NCBI RefSeq assembly: GCF_008831285.2
Contig: NC_045141.1
Coordinates: forward strand, 9,844,106-9,908,105
DNA length: 64,000 bases
Reading direction: 5' to 3'
Origin: Nymphaea colorata
Lineage: Eukaryota; Streptophyta; Magnoliopsida; Nymphaeales; Nymphaeaceae
Below the pieces are notes generated by a model, which ran no database searches, was not told the DNA's origin, and saw only the letters and a list, made by a program, of their open reading frames with translations. Numbering within the stretch: position 1 is the stretch's first letter; every line of letters starts with the position of its first letter. Below are positions 56,690 to 64,000 of this stretch, one piece after another. Made by a program: the position numbers and the translations under genes.

Positions 56690-58002
56690 GGTTTTAAGAC
56701 CAAAACTTTCGATCATACAGTCTAAGGCATATATTGCAAATTTAACATACAAACTGAACCTTTGGAAAAACAGATTACTCAGCTATGTAGTGAAACTTTG
56801 TCTGGTTAAGGCAGTTCTTCTGGCTGTTCTAACTTACTGGTTGCTTGTTCTTAAGTACCCAAAATCAGTATATGAAACTTTGGAAGATCATTTCACGAAA
56901 TTCTTGTGGGGTGATTCTGACATGGATCACAAATCTCACCTAATAGCATGCAATACTTCATCCATGCCCATTGACGAGGGTGGCACTGGCATCCAGAGAA
57001 TTTCAGAACTCAACAGTGCTTATATGGGTTGCAGAGGCATTTCTGGGATGTCGCTATGGGCCAATATATGCAGAAACAAATACACTGGACAGAAATCTCC
57101 ATGGGACTGGAAACCGAGAAAGAACGCTTCACCTATTTGGAAAGATGTGTTTCTTACTTGGAGGAATATCTCGAACATTGTTGAATCGATGGTTACGTAC
57201 GGTGAACTGTCAAAATTTTGGGTGGAACCCTGGTGTGGTAGGTCCCTTATCAGTGCTATTCCGGAGCATGATTTCGGACTAGTCAGTTCTATATCTTTGA
57301 ATGTTTAGAGGCGGTTACGATTATTCTGGCTACCCCGAGACCCGTGTAGATGGCAAGGCAACTCCAGAGTTTGGCAGTGTTCTTAGATCGTTTTTTATTG
57401 CAAGGATATGATAATTTGATTTGGTCTACTTCTCGCAAACCTATTGAAAACAAATATGAATTCACGTAAGATTCAACCTAGAGGTTGTTGGTTCACCTAG
57501 ATTGCGAGCTTTTGCAGGCTGCAAACGGAAGCTCGGGCTCAACGGTTTGGTATTGCCTTAGCCTCTATATGTGCCATATGCCACCATGCGGCAGAGGAGC
57601 CCAGTCGCTTGCTTTTTGGATACTATTTTGCCAAATCTATTTGGTGGCACATTTCCTCTTGGTTTGAGGTTCCAAGAATTCCAACCAGGGATGTCTATAT
57701 ATGCTGCATTGTGGTGGTGGTTTAACAGAAGATTTTCGAGTGAAGAAATTAAAAAGTGCTGGTGTCTATGCGTCAATGTCGTCATGTGGAAGCTATGGTA
57801 TTTTAGAAATCAGGCGACGCACAACGGGACTTTGAAAACGATGAACGCTGCTAAAAGGCGTGATGCATCGCTAATTGAGGTTGGCCCTTCTGTAGTTATG
57901 AATGACCTGAGAGGGGCAGCGACGCTGTGGCAGGGTTCGGCAATGGTGGCCACTTGCTGGCAGCATACTGTTGATGATGTGATTTCTCGTGAATTGGTGT
58001 GA
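56690..58002 (+). pseudogene. LINE ORF2 fragment (RT C-terminus and zf-RVT)
   Basis: This is the 3' half of a plant L1-type ORF2. 56720-57308 reads LNLWKNRLLSYVVKLCLVKA, then YPKSVYETLEDHFTKFLWG and DEGGTGIQRISELNSAYMG, the region after the RT core (compare the common FLWGG and EGGLGIR motifs). Near 57550-57715 another frame has CAICHHAAEEPSRLLFGYYF then SIWWHISSWF, the zinc-binding zf-RVT domain. A third frame (57730-58002) ends VVMWKLWYFRNQATHNG and VISRELV. Frameshifts near 57310, 57480 and 57720 break it. The RT catalytic core is missing upstream. No poly(A) tail or target duplication was identified. It ends about 160 bp before the THYN1-like start codon. Confidence 0.78.
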
Positions 58003-58160
58003 AAAGTCGGGTTTCTTTTCTTGACTACGGTAAAATTTAGCTTGTTACGGTGTCTACAAAATCTGAAAGCGTCATTTGAGCTATGTCTATTAACAATTTA
58101 ACATCCAACGGAGGTAGAAAAAAGGCTTTCTGCCTTCATCTAAAGATTTAAACACGAGTG

Positions 58161-58691
58161 ATGGACAAGATGTCCATGCCCCCAAGGCGCGAAGGGAAGC
58201 TTGAGTCGGCGAGGGAGTCGGTGAGAAAAGAGCGAGGGATGGGGGAGGAAGGAGGTGGGTCTGGCCGGTACTGGCTGGTGAAGACGGAGCCCGGCGACTG
58301 GTCTTGGGCGGATCAAGCGGCCAACGGTGGCGTTTCTCGATGGGACGGCGTAAGAAACGCGCAGGCCCAAGGGTTCATGAAGGAGATGAGGGAAGGCGAC
58401 TTATGCTTCTTCTATCACTCGGGCGGCAAGGCCAGGGCGGTGGTTGGAGTGACCAAAGTCATTAAGGAGTGGTATCTCTGCGAAGACAATGACGGAGGAG
58501 CGGTGGACCTGGAGGCTGTAGGGGAAATGCAGAGGCCTCTGACCCTAAAGGAGATAAAGGAGAAGGCCAAGGAAGAAGAGGGCAACTTCGATGGGCTTCT
58601 TCTCCTGAAGCAGCCACGCCTCTCTGTCATGCCCATCCCTCCTCGCTCGTGGGATCGCATCTGCGAGCTCGGTGGATTCCAGAAGCCATAG
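58161..58691 (+). CDS. EVE-domain (PUA-like) protein, THYN1 family
   Basis: A single-exon gene for 176 residues. Residues 1-36 are a charged, probably disordered leader. The EVE domain runs from about 37 to 170: YWLVKTEPGDWSWADQA, VSRWDGVRNAQAQGFM, EGDLCFFYHSGGKARAVVG, an acidic loop (CEDNDGGAVDLEAVGEM), and the closing LKQPRLSVMPIPPRSWDRI then CELGGF. These are the hallmarks of thymocyte nuclear protein 1 (THYN1) and bacterial EVE proteins. The fold belongs to the PUA superfamily and is thought to bind modified bases in nucleic acid; the plant role is unknown. ATG 58161 is the first start; Met27 (58239) is a plausible shorter start nearer the domain. GC content is far above the surroundings. 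No break is seen, so it looks functional. Lack of introns could be native or mark a retrocopy. Confidence 0.9.
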   Translation: MDKMSMPPRREGKLESARESVRKERGMGEEGGGSGRYWLVKTEPGDWSWADQAANGGVSRWDGVRNAQAQGFMKEMREGDLCFFYHSGGKARAVVGVTKVIKEWYLCEDNDGGAVDLEAVGEMQRPLTLKEIKEKAKEEEGNFDGLLLLKQPRLSVMPIPPRSWDRICELGGFQKP

Positions 58692-58973
58692 CGATCAAAA
58701 TCGCCGGTCTGTGTATGTATTGTCCCTCATTGTCCCTCCTGCCTGGGAAAAGAAAAGCCCTAGAACAGATATGGATGTCGTTTGTAAAAATCTCTGCGGC
58801 CGCGACGAATATCGGCATGGTTTTTAAAATATCGAGATTTTTGTCTTGATATTTATAGTGCCGAGTGTGATGTGGTTTTTATGTTACTTCATGATCTTGA
58901 TGATGTAGAATAGTGTCGGAACTCCGTAGGGTTGAACATCGCGTTTTTATCGTCATCTCTTGTACCCTGTGGA

Positions 58974-58978
<5 letters not shown>

Positions 58979-59004
<26 letters not shown>
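58979..59004 (+). repeat. (CT)13 microsatellite downstream of the THYN1-like gene
   Basis: A pure CT run about 290 bp after the stop codon, in or just beyond the likely 3' UTR. Confidence 0.88.
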
Positions 59005-61726
59005 ATTTCTGCAGCGCATATTTGGAATTTGTTCAGTTCTCATTTTGGTTAAATTCCTTTGTAACATTTCCTGATGCTTGGTTGGTATCTTGTAATCCGT
59101 AGCAATTTAGTTTAAGCAACTGACTTGGGCACTTTACATATCAGATCTAAGAATCTAGTGTCACGATAAGGATGTCAAGAAAATAAGTTGTAAAATGATG
59201 AGTCTGTGTCTCATGTTTGATGCGTGAAACAGTTTATAACTTTTTATACCCATCTTATTTATAACTTTTTATGCATCTTATAAGTTTGATCTGCACTGAT
59301 TTCATGATAAAATGGAGCTAAATATTAATCCTATTGATGGTAGTACCTCTCTTCTTTAGTGGGCTGCGTCTAGTCGTCCTTAACAGCATCTGCATAGCAA
59401 CAACAACGCAGCAGAAGAGAAACAAATGGATAAAGAGGGGGACAAGGACATACGGGGACATGGTTTGCTTCAGTAGTCATTTTGAAATCAGAATCTACCG
59501 ATACTTATAATGAAAATGAAGTGGGCTGATGCTTATTGATAGGCTCCTGGTTTCCCTTTTCCAGCCCGGCAGCGGACATGCTTTGGTTCGTTCCATTTCT
59601 TTGGAATCGATATAATGTCATTGAACGTCGTTGTCAATTAGCCAACTGACACGATGCTCTCCAATAATGACATAAAAATCTGTCTATAAGTTCTCTGATT
59701 TTCTCTAAGAAAAAATTTAGCTTGGAATGTACGGTAAATTTGGTAAATTTTAACTAAGTATGCGTTAACTGGAGATTTTTTATTTTTCTGCCTAATCCTA
59801 CCAAAACAAAACTTTTTAGCGATAAATTTTTAAGTTTTCTCTATTTTATATATATATATATATAAGGAAATTGAAATTGACTGTTTGTCTTTATGGTCTG
59901 ATGATTTTTTTTTTTTATTTTGTGTCGGTACAAGCAGTTGCAAAGGATCATTGTGACTGCAATAACACAAAATGTATTGAATGAGAAAATATGTATAGAC
60001 AACAAAAAGTACTGGATGTGAAAATATATATACCTAGTTGTTTAGGTTGTCAGGAGTAAGAAATTGGACTCTGTCTATATATAATTAAATATAAAATCCT
60101 GTTATGGTGGCATTTTTATGTTTATGCTTTTATAAATCAAACAACATCCATGAACTTGTGATACCCAAGAGTACAAGAATAAGAAAAACTAGGGCTGTTA
60201 TACAATAATTCTGGTTCATGGATATGTGCTGATTTCACCAAAACGACTAGATCACTCACTGCAGATACACTTCCATATCTTGCAAGAAAGGCGTGGAGGG
60301 AACAAATACAAACCATTGGACTCTATCCGGACATGAAAACGAAACCCCACCTTAAATCGCAAGATGGGGTCTCGCAAACACAATGGAGTTGCCGATGGAC
60401 ATCATCAAGCGTCGGACAAACAAAACCAAACATGCCACAGAAAAATCACACTTCAGAGAGTCTTCTTAATTCTTACACAGGTCGTTGCTTTAATTGTTGT
60501 TAGGCAAGAAACTTTTGGTCGCCACCACATGGGGGTTTGAAAGAGACCACTACGTTGTTTCCCGAGCTCCACACAACTACAAAGCAACGACCAGCCTTGG
60601 CAAAGAATTAGTGCCTGTTGCTCAAAACGTGGTTTTGTAAACCAGTTTTTGAAACCAGGTTTTTCTGTTTGGATGCCAAGACAAAAACCAGGTTTCTTCT
60701 TTTTAAACCCAGTTTTTGTTTGGATGACGAGAACCTGATTTTTAACCGTTGCTCTATAAACAATTTTCAGCTGAATATTGACAGTTTTAGTTGCAGTTAG
60801 ATAAGTAACAAACCATGTAGCATAAATTATCATGACCTGCCACTGGCATAAGTTGTGAAGCCCCTTGTATCTCAGTCTTTCCATTTACAATAAACATACT
60901 TCGAATCTCACTTCACCAACAGTCCATCTCAGAAGAATGCACTTGAGCAATGCTCTGCGTTATCATTCACATGCTATAAGTAACAGTTTTAATCTACATT
61001 GCAGAGGTAAGTAAATTTTTTAATATAGGATGAGAAATTTCTAAATAAAAAGCATGATATATAAACAGAATGAAAGGCATTGACACGACAAGTTTCAAGC
61101 ATAAGCTGCAAGAAAATAACATCTTTCCTCATCTTGTGTACCTGGCCACATGTTTACTCCTTGGATTTCTTATCACCAGCTCCACTTATTCGTTTTTTAG
61201 CACAAGTTAAGTCTAAGGATCTGTATGCCTAGACTTTGAAGCATGTCCAGCTGAAGGAACAGTTCCCTTGCCAGCTTATATAGTTGAAAGCACTTCCCCA
61301 TGGAGGTCGGCCTTCTCAAAAGTTGATGTCTGGTATGCATCATCTGGATGAAACATGTGGAAGCTAGGTTTCTATGTTATATTGAAGGTGGACAGGTAAA
61401 GAAGCCTCTCAATCTGAGGAAATTTATGTTCAATGCTACCTCGAAATACCATATAAAAATGAATAACTAGACTATAAAACCCTTGTGATCCATAAACTTC
61501 GGTCAGTTTCTGTGTTCATATGCAAAACACTCGAGGCTTGAAAAGATCTTATGACTAGGTTAGGTTTCCTGTCTAGCTAATCAGACATTTGTACAAGACC
61601 AGTGGTAGTCAAGATGCAACTAATATATGCTCTTACATGCTTCTCTTATGCTTGCTTCACTAAGATAGTTTTAAAATAATAACACAAGCATCTAAAATAT
61701 GTACTGGTGAAAATGAGAACTCTTAC
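59005..61726. other. Intergenic, no recognised gene
   Basis: AT-rich, with a TA run at 59850-59862. 60630-60745 repeats AAACCAG/ACCAGGTTT and GTTTGGATG words in both orientations, like a short MITE, but its ends are unclear. Minus-strand 61190-61145 could read a C-terminal tail (KRISGAGDKKSKE then stop), but no partner exons were found and the family is unknown. Confidence 0.4.
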
Positions 61727-62308
61727 AATCATTCCTGCATGAGCACACATGTAGAAGTCAAAATTCTGAGGGCGGCAATTCTTTCCACAACTGTACCTAC
61801 AGCAAAGTACATGAAACATATTCTGATCTTCAAGAAATTCTATGAAACAACAAAAGGAACCCCTAAAACATAACAAATTAACCAAAAGGTTGGCATTTTC
61901 TGGATTATTCTGAAAAAGATTGGTGTGATGATTCTTCGGGGCAACATTGAGAGTGATCTTAGGCCGATATCTTGACTCAAGGATGTCACAAGCCTACAGG
62001 ATACATTTTTTTACAAACAAATTTGCACAGTTTCATGTATACTAAACATTACTTTACTACTAAGAATTATAAAGGTACCTCAATAATCTGCTCCAATTCA
62101 ATATTAAGAATTGATTGAATTAGGACTCACTGATACCATCCTGAGTGAATTCAAATAAATGAAAGATTAAATATATCTTAAACCACAAATTTTAATTAAG
62201 AATCTAAGAAAGAAGGGAAAAGGGAGCGGAATTCATCTTTACCTAAAAATGATCATCTTATCTGGTTTTCTTTGTCTACTATGGCAAAAATCTTTCAACC
62301 ACTCTTTT
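61727..62308 (-). pseudogene. ARGONAUTE (AGO4/6/9 clade) PIWI-domain pseudogene fragment
   Basis: Four consecutive exons of a plant AGO gene lie on the minus strand with splice sites kept. Exon 62308-62243: EWLKDFCHSRQRKPDKMIIF, donor TTTAG/GTAAAG. Exon 62140-62079: DGISES, then TAA in place of the usual Gln codon, FNQF, then a one-base deletion before IELEQIIE; donor GAG/GTACC. Exon 61993-61883: ACDILESRYRPKITLNVA, then PKNHHTNLFQNNPENAN. Exon 61796-61727: GTVVE, then a one-base deletion, CRPQNFDFYMCAHAGMI, donor ATT/GTAAG. The FRDGxSES and AHAGMI wording with NHHT points to AGO4/6/9 rather than AGO1 or AGO2/7. The next expected exon (with THYHVL and the last catalytic His) and all N-terminal exons were not found nearby. 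Retained introns mean a genomic duplication or a decayed gene, not a retrocopy. Confidence 0.85.
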
Positions 62309-63022
62309 TGAACATAAAAATGAGAAACTAACTATTTTATTTTACCGCAGGGAAGCTCTTTTTTCAACCACTCTTTTTTACTCTGCCATTTCAAGCACTT
62401 GCACATGTTTCTTGTGCCATCCTACTAGCATCAGACCAAAACGGCCCAAGGCTTGACAAAGCCAGGCTGCGGCAAAACTTGTCAGCTTCCCACCTAATTG
62501 TCAACTTCATGCCGATCGAGTACATGCTTTAATGTCCACCCTTATTTGAAATCCATAAACATTCAGCGACAGGCCAATTTTTTTTCGAGAGATAGATAGA
62601 TAGAAAACAAAAAATGCCTAGAGATGGGGTTTAAAGATATGTGTGTTTGAATTACGTGCCTGATAACCGACTCGGGCCAGCCCATCCCATGCTGAATTGT
62701 GGACCGGGGGTCAAATAGCCAGCCCAAGCTCAACCCAGTGCCCACCTTTAATCATACCATGACTGAGGTATTTTATTGCAATGTGGACCTACAAGGATTA
62801 AACTCGATAAAATGGGGGCATTTTTCTGTGCATTTCACATTAGTATTTTCCCTTTTGTCATAAGTGAGTATTTTACTTTTTGTCATTGGTAATCTGTCTT
62901 TGATAACAAAGACAACTTCTTCAATTTCCCCATTTTATCCTTATAAGGAGTTCTTTTCTATTCTTTCTGAAGCTTGTGTTTGTTTCACCACAAATCTGAG
63001 ATTCACGATGAAGATTTCATAT
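62309..63022. other. Intergenic, no recognised gene
   Basis: No AGO exon upstream of 62308 could be recognised. 62650-62760 has GGCCAGCCCATCCCATG-like wording of decayed repeats. A GATA run sits at 62590-62603. Confidence 0.4.
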
Positions 63023-63075
63023 CCATGGATTTAAGGTCGGAAATCCCCTCCCCCCATCCGACCTTAAATCCATGG
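63023..63075. repeat. Perfect 18-bp inverted repeat with 17-nt C-rich loop
   Basis: The left arm CCATGGATTTAAGGTCGG (63023-63040) and right arm CCGACCTTAAATCCATGG (63058-63075) are exact complements around AAATCCCCTCCCCCCAT. It could form a stable hairpin. It may be the middle of a MITE, as the right flank has CCAAGGTTACCAAACGCC-type wording, but outer ends were not found. Confidence 0.9.
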
Positions 63076-64000
63076 TTTTTAACATCCTCCCAAAACACAT
63101 CTTTTAATGCAACATCAAATGTTAGATCCAAGGTTACCAAACGCCACTAATGGATTCAAACCGGTGAACTGTCCAACTGAATATTGTTTAAGAGTTATCG
63201 GAATACAAAGCAATGAGATGCCCAAGCTGGATGTGCGTGACATGACATCTAGCTAGGATTGTACTTAACTGAATTGCTCATTAACTAACCTAGATAATGT
63301 GAAAAAAGGTTCATGGCACCGACGGTATCTAAAATCCTGTCACCCAAGCCTGACCTTGGTCTTTTCATGGCTCTACCCATATCCAACCAGTCAATTGGTG
63401 CAAACTAAAAAAGTTAAAAAGTGGAACACAAATATGGAACAATAGTTCTTATGTCGTTCAGTTAGCTGGGCCTCATCCATGGCAATCACTCTCTCCCTCT
63501 CTCCCTTTCTCTCTATGTCTCTCTCTACTTGTTGACATCAATCACCTCTAGTTTACAGTATATACAAAACCTGCATAATGAATACCATATACCTTAAGCA
63601 ATATCTTAAGAAATCTTACTATATATTGCATTGTTAACTTTACTAATTTGATCCTTGTTGCTATTGTTTCAAGTTTCTTCCTTTTGCTGGCATCGCTGAT
63701 TATGGGAACATGTTGGCTTGTGTCCTTCTCAAGTTCCTGAATTTTTAGGATCTTTATAATCTTGCCCTCATTCCGTTCCTGCATTATATCTGATGGATCT
63801 CTTGCCTTGGTTAAAGTTTGCCTGCAAGTTCAATAGTATTACTCTTTTTGGTGAGCAGTTGGTTAACAAACCACCACCTGTAAAAGAAACATAAATGCCC
63901 CTCATTCCCTCTGCCGCTGAAGTTATGGCTGCATCGGCATCAATAATGGCAGTAGTGCACCTTTCAACTTAGATACTGTGCCACATCACTTAAGAGGCGG
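63076..64000. other. Intergenic, no recognised gene
   Basis: A CT-rich tract lies at 63488-63528. Minus-strand 63784-63548 is open for 78 codons (starting MQERNEGKIIKILKIQELEK) and unrecognised; it could be an exon of a gene running off the window, but nothing supports that. Confidence 0.35.

Noticed and set aside
62041-62140. Calling the AGO fragment an intact gene
   Set aside because: The DGISES exon has an in-frame TAA and a one-base deletion, another exon has a second one-base deletion, and the exon with the last catalytic His is missing.
1-64000. CRISPR arrays, bacterial operons, ribosome binding sites or phage genes
   Set aside because: Everything recognisable is plant nuclear in type; GTG-initiated frames in the track are artefacts of a permissive start rule.

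Overview
The window reads as nuclear DNA of a flowering plant. It is AT-rich and gene-poor, and it holds intron-containing plant genes, many CT/GA microsatellites, and nested Ty1-copia, Ty3-gypsy (chromovirus type) and LINE remnants. I cannot name the species from sequence alone. There are no bacterial or organellar operons, no CRISPR arrays, and no tRNA or rRNA genes that I could recognise.

Genes. Two host genes look real. (1) A phytosulfokine (PSK) precursor lies at 13970-14542 (+). It is a two-exon, 75-codon gene with a signal peptide, a dibasic site and the pentapeptide hormone YIYTQ, and a TATA box sits about 190 bp upstream of the ATG. (2) An intronless EVE/PUA-like gene of the THYN1 (thymocyte nuclear protein 1) family lies at 58161-58691 (+). 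In addition, four consecutive exons of an AGO4/6/9-clade ARGONAUTE PIWI domain lie at 61727-62308 (-). Their splice sites are kept, but they carry frameshifts and a stop, so this is a genomic pseudogene fragment.

Layout. 1-1.56 kb: degraded L1-type LINE (ORF1 tail and ORF2 endonuclease). 1.6-13.6 kb: no recognised gene; a possible CACTA-like element with a putative spliced reading frame, the 3' tail of a copia element, and several MITE-like repeats. 13.7-14.75 kb: the PSK gene. 14.75-19.4 kb: microsatellites and MITE-like repeats. 19.4-23.1 kb: an old, badly broken copia element without recognisable LTRs. 23.755-26.157 kb: a solo LTR with perfect 5-bp target duplications. 26.2-30.2 kb: no recognised gene; two segmental tandem duplications.

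30.279-50.653 kb is one old Del/Tekay-like gypsy element with three later insertions. A 3.1-kb solo LTR sits inside its reverse transcriptase, a 3.8-kb solo LTR sits between its RNase H and integrase, and a truncated copia element sits in its 3' LTR. The target-site duplications date the order of events. The element itself landed inside a degenerate ~53-bp minisatellite whose units resume on the far side. 51.293-56.323 kb is a very young full-length copia element (373-bp LTRs with one mismatch, TSD CTTGT). Its polyprotein is interrupted by a single TGA. 56.7-58.0 kb is the 3' half of a LINE ORF2, ending just before the THYN1-like gene. 59-64 kb is mostly unrecognised sequence with the ARGONAUTE relic and a perfect 18-bp hairpin.

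I see no new gene system. The most informative items are the PSK gene (missed by simple ORF calling because it is short and spliced), the AGO relic, the readable insertion history of the nested gypsy element, and the near-intact young copia.
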